Below are positions 45,181 to 53,105 of a stretch of DNA of 64,000 nt, piece by piece. Numbering within the stretch: the first letter of the stretch is position 1; each line of letters opens with the position of its first letter. Origin of the DNA: Kutzneria sp. CA-103260 (GTDB lineage: Bacteria > Actinomycetota > Actinomycetes > Mycobacteriales > Pseudonocardiaceae); assembly GCF_018263855.1 (NCBI RefSeq), contig NZ_CP073318.1:1798001-1862000 (forward strand). Direction: 5' to 3'. A model generated the notes under the pieces. The model made no database searches. It saw only the letters and a list, made by a program, of their open reading frames with translations, and was not told the DNA's origin. Made by a program: the position numbers and the translations under genes.

Positions 45181-46568
45181 CGGTCGAGCAGGAGAAGGCG
45201 GTGCCGTCGGGCTGCCCGGTGACCGGCAATCGCGGCGCGGCGTGCCCGGTGGCCCGCGGACCGAAGGGTGCCCCGGTCATCGGTGTGGCGGCGACCTACT
45301 TCCGCAACCCGCCGGAGTACACGCTGCGCATGCAGCAGGAGCACGGGTCGATGGTGGCGGTGTCGCTGCCCAAGCCGTTCGTGCAGGTCACGGAGCCGGA
45401 CGCGATCGAGCGGGTGCTGCGCACCAACCCGGACAACACCCGCCGCGGCCAGCTCTACAACGGCTTTTTCGGCTTCATGGGCCGGGGTCTGCTCACGCTG
45501 AACCACGAGGAGTGGCGCGTGCACCGCCGGGCCGTGCAGCCGGCGTTCGCCCCGACTCAGGTCGACGCCGACTCCGCCGAGGCGGTGCCGGCCACACAGG
45601 CGATTCTGCGCCGGTGGGAGTCCGCCGCGCACGAGGGTGCCGTGGTGGACATCGCGCCGGACGTCATGGACATCTCGACCCGAACGATGGGTCAGGCGCT
45701 GCTCGGCCGCGACCTTTCCGTGCCAGGGCTGGGCTATGCCCGGGCGGCGGCGATCGCGTCGCGGGTCATGTACACCAGCACGATCTACGGCCTGAACGAG
45801 CTGCTGCCGAGCTTCCTGCCGACGGCGTACCAGCGAGAGAAGCGCTGGGCGCACAAGGTGCTCAACGGAATCATCGACGGTGTCTTGGCTGAGCGACGGC
45901 GCACCGGGGAGTTCGGCGCCGACGCGACCGGTCTGTTGCTGGCCTCCGGCCTCGGCGACCAGGCCATCAAGGACAACCTGCGCACGCTGCTGCTCGCCGG
46001 CACCGACACCACCGGCCAGGCGCTGGCCTGGACGCTGTACGAGATCTCCCGGCATCCGCACGTGCGGGCCGAAGTCGAGGACGAGGTGGACCGCGTGCTG
46101 GGCGGGGCATTGCCGACGCCGCAGCTGCGCGAGCGGCTGCCGGTGGTCCGCTCGGCGATCGAGGAGGCGATCCGGCTGCACCCGCCGGTGTGGCAGTTCC
46201 CGCGCGACCTCATCGAGGGCGAGGAGCTGGCCGGCCGGTCCGTGCCGGCCAACTCGACGGTGCTGCTGTCGACCTACGGCACGCACCGCTCGCCCGAGCA
46301 CTGGACTGACCCGGAATCCTATGACCCGTCGCGGTTCCGGGACGACTCGGCCAAGACCCGGCACCGCTTCGCCTATTTCCCGTTCGGCGGCGGTCGCCGC
46401 ATGTGCATCGGCAAGAACCACGCGATGGCCACGATGATCACCGCCGTCGCCATGATCAGCCAGCGGTTCCGGTTGCAGCTGGCCAGCGTGCCGGCGGTGC
46501 GGCCGGCCGCGTTCATCACGATGTACCCGGCTGACGGCGTGCACGCGGTGATCCGGGAGCGCCGGTGA
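45177..46568 (+). CDS. Cytochrome P450
   Basis: A 463-aa P450. It has an I-helix motif LAGTDTTGQAL, ExxR in IEEAIRLHPPV, and a heme ligand loop FPFGGGRRMCIGKNHA (Cys 410). The N-terminus carries a Cys-rich start (GCPVTGNRGAACPVARGPKG), then PPEYTLRMQQEHGSMVAVSL and FMGRGLLTLNHEEWRVHRRA. The class resembles bacterial fatty-acid-type P450s (CYP102/CYP4-like folds). It probably hydroxylates or desaturates the polyketide/fatty chain, or the ACP-bound form. It starts at GTG 45177 in the previous stop, preceded by GGAGG. No ferredoxin partner is seen. Confidence 0.92.
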   Translation: MTVEQEKAVPSGCPVTGNRGAACPVARGPKGAPVIGVAATYFRNPPEYTLRMQQEHGSMVAVSLPKPFVQVTEPDAIERVLRTNPDNTRRGQLYNGFFGFMGRGLLTLNHEEWRVHRRAVQPAFAPTQVDADSAEAVPATQAILRRWESAAHEGAVVDIAPDVMDISTRTMGQALLGRDLSVPGLGYARAAAIASRVMYTSTIYGLNELLPSFLPTAYQREKRWAHKVLNGIIDGVLAERRRTGEFGADATGLLLASGLGDQAIKDNLRTLLLAGTDTTGQALAWTLYEISRHPHVRAEVEDEVDRVLGGALPTPQLRERLPVVRSAIEEAIRLHPPVWQFPRDLIEGEELAGRSVPANSTVLLSTYGTHRSPEHWTDPESYDPSRFRDDSAKTRHRFAYFPFGGGRRMCIGKNHAMATMITAVAMISQRFRLQLASVPAVRPAAFITMYPADGVHAVIRERR

Positions 46569-48868
46569 CCACGCTCCAGCCGATCCGCCCGCATCTCGTC
46601 TCGTTCGACACGGACTCCTTCGTACGGCCGGTGCACCGCCTCACCTGGCATCCGGTGCCGGCCGCGCTCGACGGGCCGGCGACGCCGGTGGCCGGCCGTC
46701 GGCTGCTCGTGCTCGGCGACGAGCCGTCGCTGGTGGCGCAGGTGGCCGATGCGCTGCGGACGGCCGGGGCGGCGGTCGACGAGGCCGGTCCCGACGTGAC
46801 GCCTGAGCCGGCACCGTGGGACGGCATCATCGACCTCAACGTCACCGGCCGTGAGTACACAATGGACGGCGGTGAGTGGCGGGCGGCGATTGCCCGCACC
46901 ACCGAGGCGATCCATCACCGGTATGGCGAGTGGCACGCCGAGGTCCGGGCCGATCGCTGCTGCTACCTCGTGGTGACGGCCATGGGTGGCCTGATGGGCT
47001 ACCGTGACGCCGGCCAGGGACAGCCGTTAGGCGGGATCTGGGCCGGCCTGGCCAAGTGCCTGCCACGCGAGCTGCCCACGCTCGCCGTGAAAGTCGTGGA
47101 CGTCGACGACCTGGCTTCCCTTGGTCAGATCGTTGTCTCCGAACTGTCCACTTGGGATCTTTTCGAGATCGGGCATCGGGAAGGCACCCGGTATGCGCTG
47201 ACCGCGCGCCGGGAGTCCACCGGCCCGGCCCGGTTCACGCTGGCTGCCGACGACGTGGTGCTGATCTCCGGCGGCGCTCGGGGTGTTGGCTTCGCCTTGG
47301 CCCGTGGGCTCGCTGAACGGTTCGGATGTCGGGTCGTGGTCACCGGGCGAACTGCGCTTCCTGGTGGCGAGCACTGGTTGACCTGCGATGACGCGGCGTA
47401 CGAGCAGGACCAGAGGGACCGGATCTCGGCCGCTCGCACCACCGCCGATCTTCGGGCCGTGCGCCACCGGATCCGGCGCGAGGTCGAACTCCGGAACGTG
47501 TATGCCAATCTGAGTGCGGCCGAGGCTGAAGGGCTGCGGATCTCCTACGAGGCCTGCGACTGCACCGACGCGGGTCAGGTGCGTGAGCTGTTCGCGCGCA
47601 TCCCGGCGCCGACCGTGGTGGTGCACAACGCCGGCATCGACGAGCCGAAACGGTTGGACCTCAAGCCGGCTGAGGAAGTCGTGCGCACGGTCGACGTGAA
47701 GGTCACCGGGTTCGCCAACCTGCTTCGTGAGGTGCTGGCAGAGCCGTCGCGCCGGGCCGCGCTCAAGTCGTTCTGCAACGTCGGCTCGCTGGCCGGCCGG
47801 ATGGGCGGCATGATCGGGCAGATCGACTACGCCGCCGGCAACGAGGCGCTGGCACGACTGGGTTTCTGGGCCCGCGACGCGCACGGCCTGCCCGTGCAGA
47901 CGCTGTGTTGGCCGACCTGGGAGCGGCTGGGCGTGATCGCCAACTACGACGCGGCCGTGCGCTATGTCTCCACCATCGCCCCGGAGGACGGCGTGCGCCG
48001 CTGGATCGACGAGATCCACGCGGCCGGCTCCGACGAGGTGATGTTCATCGGCCAGATCGGCAGCGCGCTGGTGCCGACCCAGCTCCGCGGGTTCTGGCTG
48101 TTCACCGGGCATCCGGACCTGCCGCGGCTGCACGCCCTGGCCCACTTCCTCGGCACCGTAAGGGAGTTCGAGCCGTTCCGTCGGCTGCTGAGCAGCGTGA
48201 ACCACCGGGCGGACACGCATCCGTGCCTGGCCGACTTCCGCGTGGACGGCGCGCCCGCGCTGCCGGTTTCCATGCTGGTGGAACAGGTCTGCGCGATCGG
48301 GGACTGGGTCGTGCCGGAGGGCTGGCCGTTGCAGCACCTGGCCGAGCTGCGGGACCTGACCGTGCGACTGCCGGCGCTCAAGCTCGGCGACGAACTCACC
48401 ACCGAAGCCGTTGGCCGACAGGAGGAGGACGGGTGGACCGTGACGATCACCGTGACCAGGGCGGACGGCGAAGCCGTGGGCTCGGTGCGGCTGGTGTACC
48501 GGGAGGACCCGCCCTCGCTGCCGGCGTTCGACGGGAAGACGACGCCACTGCCGCGGCCGGCGGCGAAACGCCTGTCCTGGCGGGGACTCGCGCTCGGGTA
48601 TCCGCATTGGGCGGAGACGCGGATCCAGGTGCCGGCAGTGACGGCGTCCGACCTGTGGACGTCCCCGTTCCCGCCGGCGCCGGGGATCTCGCCGGCCGCC
48701 GTGGAAGCGATCGTGCGGTCGACGGGGTCCGAGGAGGAACTGCGCGTCCGACGGATCCTGGTCAGTCCGGGGGCGCAGCGGGTCGACCTGCTGCGGAGTC
48801 CGGACGGCGGGCGGACGTGGGTGGGATCGACCGACGGTCGGGTCAGCCTCTGGGCCGAGCTGACCTGA
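46565..48868 (+). CDS. Ketoreductase with catalytically altered dehydratase domain
   Basis: A 767-aa protein. Residues about 30-220 form an inactive Rossmann-like half, and a KR follows (ISGGARGVGFAL, Tyr 422 in GQIDYAAGNEAL). The last about 200 residues are a hot-dog domain with HPCLADFRVDGAPALP. In related PUFA synthases the motif reads HPxLxDHxIxGxPVLP; here the catalytic His is Phe 558. It may therefore be a structural partner, or act in a different step from the DH of the 42514 gene. A TTA codon occurs at about residue 155. It starts inside the P450 stop (ATGA). Long C-terminal extension, function unknown. Confidence 0.8.
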   Translation: MTTLQPIRPHLVSFDTDSFVRPVHRLTWHPVPAALDGPATPVAGRRLLVLGDEPSLVAQVADALRTAGAAVDEAGPDVTPEPAPWDGIIDLNVTGREYTMDGGEWRAAIARTTEAIHHRYGEWHAEVRADRCCYLVVTAMGGLMGYRDAGQGQPLGGIWAGLAKCLPRELPTLAVKVVDVDDLASLGQIVVSELSTWDLFEIGHREGTRYALTARRESTGPARFTLAADDVVLISGGARGVGFALARGLAERFGCRVVVTGRTALPGGEHWLTCDDAAYEQDQRDRISAARTTADLRAVRHRIRREVELRNVYANLSAAEAEGLRISYEACDCTDAGQVRELFARIPAPTVVVHNAGIDEPKRLDLKPAEEVVRTVDVKVTGFANLLREVLAEPSRRAALKSFCNVGSLAGRMGGMIGQIDYAAGNEALARLGFWARDAHGLPVQTLCWPTWERLGVIANYDAAVRYVSTIAPEDGVRRWIDEIHAAGSDEVMFIGQIGSALVPTQLRGFWLFTGHPDLPRLHALAHFLGTVREFEPFRRLLSSVNHRADTHPCLADFRVDGAPALPVSMLVEQVCAIGDWVVPEGWPLQHLAELRDLTVRLPALKLGDELTTEAVGRQEEDGWTVTITVTRADGEAVGSVRLVYREDPPSLPAFDGKTTPLPRPAAKRLSWRGLALGYPHWAETRIQVPAVTASDLWTSPFPPAPGISPAAVEAIVRSTGSEEELRVRRILVSPGAQRVDLLRSPDGGRTWVGSTDGRVSLWAELT

Positions 48869-50289
48869 TCGCCGCGGGCGTCGGGGTGGCCGTGGTCGCC
48901 GTCGTGCTGGTGCGCGACTGCCGCTACGGCTACTTCGTCGACGAGCTGTACTTTCGTTTGCTCGGTGGGCATCCGGCCTGGGGCTACGTCGACCAGCCGC
49001 CGCTGACCCCGCTGATCGCCGGCGCGTCGACCAGCCTGTTCGGGGACACGTTGTGGGCGCTGCGGATGCCGGCGGCGCTGGCCTATGCCGTGCTGCTGGC
49101 GCTGGTCTGGTTGATAGCGCGGGAACTCGGCGGCCGCCCCGACACCCGGCTGCTCGCCGTGATCGGTGCCGGGCTCGGCCCGTTCACGCTGAGTTCGGCG
49201 ACAGTGTTGTTCACCAACGCCTTCGACATTCCACTGTGGATGGCTGCCTCGCTGTTCGTGATCAGGGCGCTGCGTCGGTCCGACGGTCGGTGGTGGCTGG
49301 CCGCCGGCGCGACCGCGGGCCTGGCTACCTATAACAAGTACCTGATCGTGCTGCTGGTGTTCGGCGTGTTGGTCGGGCTGGTCGTCGTCGGCCCGCGTCG
49401 GGTGTTCCGGGACCGGTGGCTGTGGCTGGCCATGGCGTTGGCCGTGGTGGTCGCCTCGCCGAACCTGATCTACCAGGCGGTGACCGGTTTTCCCCAGCTG
49501 ACCATGGCCGGCGCGCTCAGTGGTGACCTCGGCGACCGGTACCGCGGCGAGTTCGCCTTCCAACAGCTGCTCCTGGTCGGGCCGACGCTCGCGCCGATCT
49601 GGATCGCCGGCTTCAGCTGGCTCTTCCGTCAACCCGCGCTACGTTCCCTGCCGGCCGCCGCCGTCGTCTGCGGTGCGGTCGTACTGATCACCGGCGGTCG
49701 CCCCGACTACGCGTTTCCCTTGATGCTGCTGCTCTTCGTCGCCGGCTGCGTCGCCATCCAACACTGGCTGTCCCGCTCCGCCGCCCGCCGCTTGCTGGTC
49801 GGCGTCGCCGTCGGCGGCAACGCCGCCGTGGCCATCGTGAGCTGTCTGGCCATCGTGCCACTCAGCGTCGTAGGGTCGACACCATTGCCCGGCATGGACC
49901 TCATCGTCATGGACTCCATCGGCTGGCCCGAGCTCGCCGCCCAAGTCCAGGCCGTGCAACGCGACCATCCCGGATCCATCGTGATCGCCGGCAACTACGG
50001 CGAGACCGGCGCCCTGGACCGTTACGACGTCCCGAACGTCTACAGTGGATACGGTCCCATGCACGCCTGGGCCACTCCGCCCGAGGGCACCACCACCGCC
50101 GTCGTGATCGGTGTCGCCAACTCGGTGCTGTCCAAGGCTTTCACCAACTGCATCATCGTCGCCCATGCCGACAACCGCCATGGTGTGGCCAACCCCGAAC
50201 AGGGCAAGCCGATCGAGCTGTGCACCGGTCCCCGCGCCAGCTGGTCCACGATGTGGCCGCTGTTCGAGAACATCGCACCATACGGCTGA
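48817..50289 (+). CDS. GT39-like membrane glycosyltransferase
   Basis: A 490-aa protein with about 10-11 hydrophobic segments. The first loop carries DELYFRLLGGHPAWGYVDQP, the acidic DE motif of the GT-C/PMT (GT39) family that uses polyprenyl-phosphate sugars. A later signature is FDIPLWMAASLFVIRALRRS. The C-terminal part (about residues 370-490) is an extracytosolic domain with NCIIVAHADN. The GTG start at 48817 lies 52 bp inside the KR gene and is the only reasonable one; TG-rich DNA makes the start uncertain. It could add a sugar to the cluster's lipid product at the outer face of the membrane. That link is by operon position only. Confidence 0.8.
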   Translation: MGGIDRRSGQPLGRADLIAAGVGVAVVAVVLVRDCRYGYFVDELYFRLLGGHPAWGYVDQPPLTPLIAGASTSLFGDTLWALRMPAALAYAVLLALVWLIARELGGRPDTRLLAVIGAGLGPFTLSSATVLFTNAFDIPLWMAASLFVIRALRRSDGRWWLAAGATAGLATYNKYLIVLLVFGVLVGLVVVGPRRVFRDRWLWLAMALAVVVASPNLIYQAVTGFPQLTMAGALSGDLGDRYRGEFAFQQLLLVGPTLAPIWIAGFSWLFRQPALRSLPAAAVVCGAVVLITGGRPDYAFPLMLLLFVAGCVAIQHWLSRSAARRLLVGVAVGGNAAVAIVSCLAIVPLSVVGSTPLPGMDLIVMDSIGWPELAAQVQAVQRDHPGSIVIAGNYGETGALDRYDVPNVYSGYGPMHAWATPPEGTTTAVVIGVANSVLSKAFTNCIIVAHADNRHGVANPEQGKPIELCTGPRASWSTMWPLFENIAPYG

Positions 50290-50300
50290 GCTCGGGGCGA

Positions 50301-50687
50301 TCAGTCGATCACCGCCGTCGCCTCGATCTCCACCAGGTGTTCCGGCACGTCCAGCGCGGCCACACCGATCAGCGTGGCCGGCGGCCGTGCCGTCTCACCG
50401 AGCCTGGCCGCGGCGTTCGCGATGCCGGCCAACAACTGCGGCATCTTGTCCGGCGTCCAGTCCACGACGTACATCGTCAGCCGCGCCAGGTCCTTGAACG
50501 TCGCCCCGGCCCCTTTGAGTGCCGTGTGCACGTTCACGTACGCCTCCTCGACCTGCTTGGCCAGGTCCGGCTCCGCGTGCCACGCCACCTGGCCGGCGAC
50601 GAACACCAGCCTGGTCCCGCTCGCGACCGCCACCTGGTGGTAGACGTCGATGGTCGGCAGGCCGTCCGGATTGACGAGGGTGATCAT
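50301..50687 (-). CDS. RidA-family protein (YjgF/enamine-imine deaminase)
   Basis: A 128-aa RidA-family protein. It has the family motif VFVAGQVAWHAEPDLAKQVE, AYVNVHTALKGAGATFKDLA and C-terminal ATLIGVAALDVPEHLVEIEA. It lacks the strict RidA arginine site pattern I can be sure of; the Val-Glu end VPEHLVEIEATAV is standard. It may detoxify reactive imines, or act as a variant hydrolase. GGAGG lies 8 nt before ATG 50687. It is divergent from an HxlR gene, so the pair is probably linked by that regulator. Convergent with the glycosyltransferase gene, with an 11-bp gap. Confidence 0.9.
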   Translation of the reverse strand: MITLVNPDGLPTIDVYHQVAVASGTRLVFVAGQVAWHAEPDLAKQVEEAYVNVHTALKGAGATFKDLARLTMYVVDWTPDKMPQLLAGIANAAARLGETARPPATLIGVAALDVPEHLVEIEATAVID

Positions 50688-50751
50688 GACACTGTCCTCC
50701 GTGCTCTCTTGTGGTTACCGGGAAACCGTAGGAGAGTGAACGTCGGACCGG

Positions 50752-50763
50752 AAGTACGCACTT
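50752..50763. promoter_or_regulatory. Possible HxlR-type operator
   Basis: AAGT-ACGC-ACTT is a perfect 4+4 inverted repeat in the 99-bp divergent region between ridA-like and HxlR genes, 24 nt before GTG 50787. Short dyads of this form are common for HxlR proteins. It may be chance. Confidence 0.3.
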
Positions 50764-50786
50764 GTTCGTGACAGGGGAACCTTGAG

Positions 50787-51149
50787 GTGACCAAGCAGCT
50801 CAGCGGCGATCTCGCCCGCGCCGACTCGCTGGCGCGCGAGATCTTCTCCGACATCGCCAACAAGTGGGCCCTGCTCATCGTGGAGGCGATCGGCGACGAG
50901 ACGCGGCGGTTCACCGAGTTGCGGGCGGCGGTCGAGGGCATCAGCCACAAGATGCTCACCCAGAACCTGCGATTGCTGGAGCGCAACGGGCTGGTCGAGC
51001 GGTTCGTGCACCCCACCGTGCCGCCGCGGGTCGACTACACCCTCACCGAGCCGGGGCAGGCCCTGCGGGCCACCGTGGACGCGATGTGCAACTGGACTTC
51101 CCGGTACCTCACCGAGATCGAAGCCGCCAGGCAACGCTTCGACGGCTGA
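50787..51149 (+). CDS. HxlR-family transcriptional regulator
   Basis: A 120-aa HxlR winged helix: IANKWALLIVEAIGDETRRF (helix and start of turn), FTELRAAVEGISHKMLTQNL (recognition helix) and ERNGLVERFVHPTVPPRVDY (wing). These sense quinones, aldehydes or reactive electrophiles, sometimes by an N-terminal Cys; there is none here (Cys only near the C-terminus, in MCNWTSRYL). GTG start. It controls its own and probably the divergent RidA-like gene. Confidence 0.92.
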   Translation: MTKQLSGDLARADSLAREIFSDIANKWALLIVEAIGDETRRFTELRAAVEGISHKMLTQNLRLLERNGLVERFVHPTVPPRVDYTLTEPGQALRATVDAMCNWTSRYLTEIEAARQRFDG

Positions 51150-51158
51150 ACAGTTCAG

Positions 51159-51605
51159 TCACTGTTGCGCGGTGCGCTTGGCCTCGAACCGTCGGACGAG
51201 CTCACGGCCCCGCGCCGCCTGCACCTTCTTCGCCTGGCGCACGGCGAACCGGACCAGCCCGAACGGCGCCGACAGGCGGTAGTGGTCGACGACCTGGGCA
51301 CCGCCGGGCGCGGGGGTGACCCGGTAGTCGTAGTCCAGTTTCACGCTGCGACTGTCCACATTGCCGGAGATTGTGCGATCACCCAGGCGTAGCGAGACCT
51401 CGATGACGTTGTCGTGGTGGAACGGTCCGAGGGTGAACCGCTCGACTGCGGTGAACCGCACCTCGTCCGGCGTGTGGCGGATGTCGCGGACCTCGACGAC
51501 CAGGGGCGAGAGACCGACGTGGTTGTTCGGGTCGGTCAGGTGCGCCAGGACGTCCTCCGGCGGCGCGGGCAGCGTGGTGGTCGTGCTGAACTCAACGGTC
51601 TTCAT
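51159..51605 (-). CDS. SRPBCC/DUF2505-like lipid-binding protein
   Basis: A 148-aa START-like protein. MKTVEFSTTTTLPAPPEDVL and FTAVERFTLGPFHHDNVIEV with a C-terminal amphipathic helix (FGLVRFAVRQAKKVQAARGR) fit the SRPBCC (polyketide cyclase/DUF2505) fold. It binds a hydrophobic ligand in a cavity; no active-site residue can be assigned. AGGAG is 6 nt before ATG 51605. It follows the TetR gene by 24 bp on the same strand, so it is likely the target of that repressor. Confidence 0.78.
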   Translation of the reverse strand: MKTVEFSTTTTLPAPPEDVLAHLTDPNNHVGLSPLVVEVRDIRHTPDEVRFTAVERFTLGPFHHDNVIEVSLRLGDRTISGNVDSRSVKLDYDYRVTPAPGGAQVVDHYRLSAPFGLVRFAVRQAKKVQAARGRELVRRFEAKRTAQQ

Positions 51606-51629
51606 CTGAACTCCTGGTCTCCTCGGCGG

Positions 51630-52193
51630 TCACCGGTGGGGGAGGAGCCGGTCGAGGACGGCGTCGATGTGGACGGCATCCGGTCCGAGGAGCAGGCAGT
51701 CCGTGCGCATGCCCTCGACCGCCTGCGTCAGGATCATGGCCGCGGCCAGGGGATCCGGCGTTCCCGCGCGCTCGAAGTGCTCGCTGAACAGGTCGACCAG
51801 GATCTGCCGCTGGTCCCGGTAGAGCGCCGCGAACTCCGGGTCGGACGTCGCCCGGGCCACGAACGCCCTGGCCACGTTCGCCTCCGCCGCCCGTTCCTCG
51901 TCCAGCGGAAGCAGCTCCGTCACGATCACCTCCAGCGCTTCCCTCGGCGCAGGCATGCCTGTGGCGAACTGGGCCCGTAGCCGGTCGGCGCAGCGCCGGC
52001 AGTGATGCTCCAGCGTGAACAGGAGGACGTCCTCCTTGGTTCGGAAGTGGTGTTGCAGCGCCCCGGTTGTCACCCCCGCCTCGGCCGCTATCTCCCGCAG
52101 GCCAGGGAAGACTCCGTGGCCCCCAGCCAGCAGCCTGCCCACCGCATCCGCAACCGCCGCCCGGCGTCGGTCGGGTTCCCATCGCTCGCTCAT
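51630..52193 (-). CDS. TetR-family transcriptional repressor
   Basis: A 187-aa TetR repressor with a helix-turn-helix (LREIAAEAGVTTGALQHHFR, TKEDVLLFTLEHHCRRC) and a helical ligand domain. I use ATG 52193 with GGAGG 4 nt upstream; an ATG ten codons further lies beyond the palindrome operator and would disrupt the site. The C-terminal domain has a negatively charged pocket (EEERAAEANVARAFVA-type helix). It is auto-regulated through the palindrome at 52202-52217. The ligand is unknown; the linked SRPBCC protein suggests a hydrophobic signal. Confidence 0.9.
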   Translation of the reverse strand: MSERWEPDRRRAAVADAVGRLLAGGHGVFPGLREIAAEAGVTTGALQHHFRTKEDVLLFTLEHHCRRCADRLRAQFATGMPAPREALEVIVTELLPLDEERAAEANVARAFVARATSDPEFAALYRDQRQILVDLFSEHFERAGTPDPLAAAMILTQAVEGMRTDCLLLGPDAVHIDAVLDRLLPHR

Positions 52194-52201
52194 CCAACCT
52201 C

Positions 52202-52217
52202 CATTACGAACGTAATG
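52202..52217. promoter_or_regulatory. TetR operator palindrome
   Basis: CATTACG-AA-CGTAATG is a perfect 7+7 inverted repeat directly upstream of the TetR ribosome site. Its position and shape are classic for TetR autoregulation; the AT-rich composition stands out from the surrounding DNA. Confidence 0.8.
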
Positions 52218-52295
52218 TAGCACGGTTGGGAAAGGGAACGGCGGAGTGGGCGAGCGGCGGGATGGGAGAACTAGTAGGCGTGGACGCGCCGTCGC

Positions 52296-52338
52296 CTAGT
52301 ACTCCAGCTGTAGTTCGTGATCAGTAGCTGATGGCCCC
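52296..52338. mobile_element. Solo IS701-type end (copy of left IR) with CTAG
   Basis: CTAG (52296-52299) then TACTCCAGCTGTAGTTCGTG (52300-52319) and a further 15 bases closely match the IS ends at 53106 and 54407, in the same orientation as the left end. It is a single end with no adjacent transposase. It lies right at the 3' end of the methyltransferase gene. It is a remnant of an earlier insertion or the outer boundary of a larger unit. Confidence 0.75.
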
Positions 52339-53091
52339 TCAGACCGGCCCGGGCGCGACATCGTGCAAGACGAAGGTGGCGAACCCGAGCTCACGCCGCA
52401 AGCCGCCGAGCCAGGTGTCACGGTGCTCGCGGGCGGCGGTGAGCGCCTGGTTGCGGTCCTCGACGGTCGGGGCCGACCGCACGGCCCAGTCGACGAGCGA
52501 GCCGGTCCAGCTGAACTCGTAGTCGTCCCATTCGGTCAGTGTGCTGACATGCCCGAAGGACGGCTCGAGGCCGTGCCGGTGGAAGGCCTGCACCAGGCCG
52601 GCGAGGTCGGGGACGGAGTCGGCCGGGAGTCCGAGCGCGGCTAGCGCTGCCGCGGACGGGGTCCCTTCCCAGATCATCTCGCCGATCAGCGCCTGACCGC
52701 CGGGGCGCAGGTGCTGCCGGACGGCGACCAGCATGTCCTCCAACCCGCCGAAGGCGTGCCGGGCGCCGACGCAGAGCACCACGTCGAAGAGCCCGTCGTT
52801 CCAGGTGGCGGCGTCGGCCTCGATCCATCGCACCCGGTCCGTCAGCCCGCGCTCGCCGGTGCGCCGGGCGGCCGAGGCCGGCAGCATGTGGTCGATCCCG
52901 ACGCCTGTCGTCGCGGGATGGTCCAGCAGCACCTGCTGCAGCCACTCGCCCTCACCGCAGCCGAGGTCGACCGCGCGGGCGCCGACGGCGGGGCTCAACC
53001 ACCCAACCAACTCGCGCAGCTGGTCGGGCGCGACCGGCGCCGCGATGGGATGGCGCAGGTGCGCGATGTCGAAGATCTCCGATCGGTCCAC
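52339..53091 (-). CDS. SAM-dependent methyltransferase, between IS ends
   Basis: A 250-aa class I methyltransferase. It has motif I AVDLGCGEGEWLQQ, motif II region WIEADAATWNDG, and DVVLCVGARHAFGGLEDMLV, then LRPGGQALIGEMIWEGTPSA. Substrate class is unknown. I start at GTG 53091 (VDRSEIFDIAH), because upstream frame sequence comes from the IS terminus. It is flanked by a solo IS end at its 3' side and by the left IS end 11 bp before its start, so it is either a passenger or a resident gene hit twice. Its promoter is probably displaced or provided by the IS. Confidence 0.8.
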   Translation of the reverse strand: MDRSEIFDIAHLRHPIAAPVAPDQLRELVGWLSPAVGARAVDLGCGEGEWLQQVLLDHPATTGVGIDHMLPASAARRTGERGLTDRVRWIEADAATWNDGLFDVVLCVGARHAFGGLEDMLVAVRQHLRPGGQALIGEMIWEGTPSAAALAALGLPADSVPDLAGLVQAFHRHGLEPSFGHVSTLTEWDDYEFSWTGSLVDWAVRSAPTVEDRNQALTAAREHRDTWLGGLRRELGFATFVLHDVAPGPV

Positions 53092-53105
53092 CGAGGTAAC
53101 GCTAG

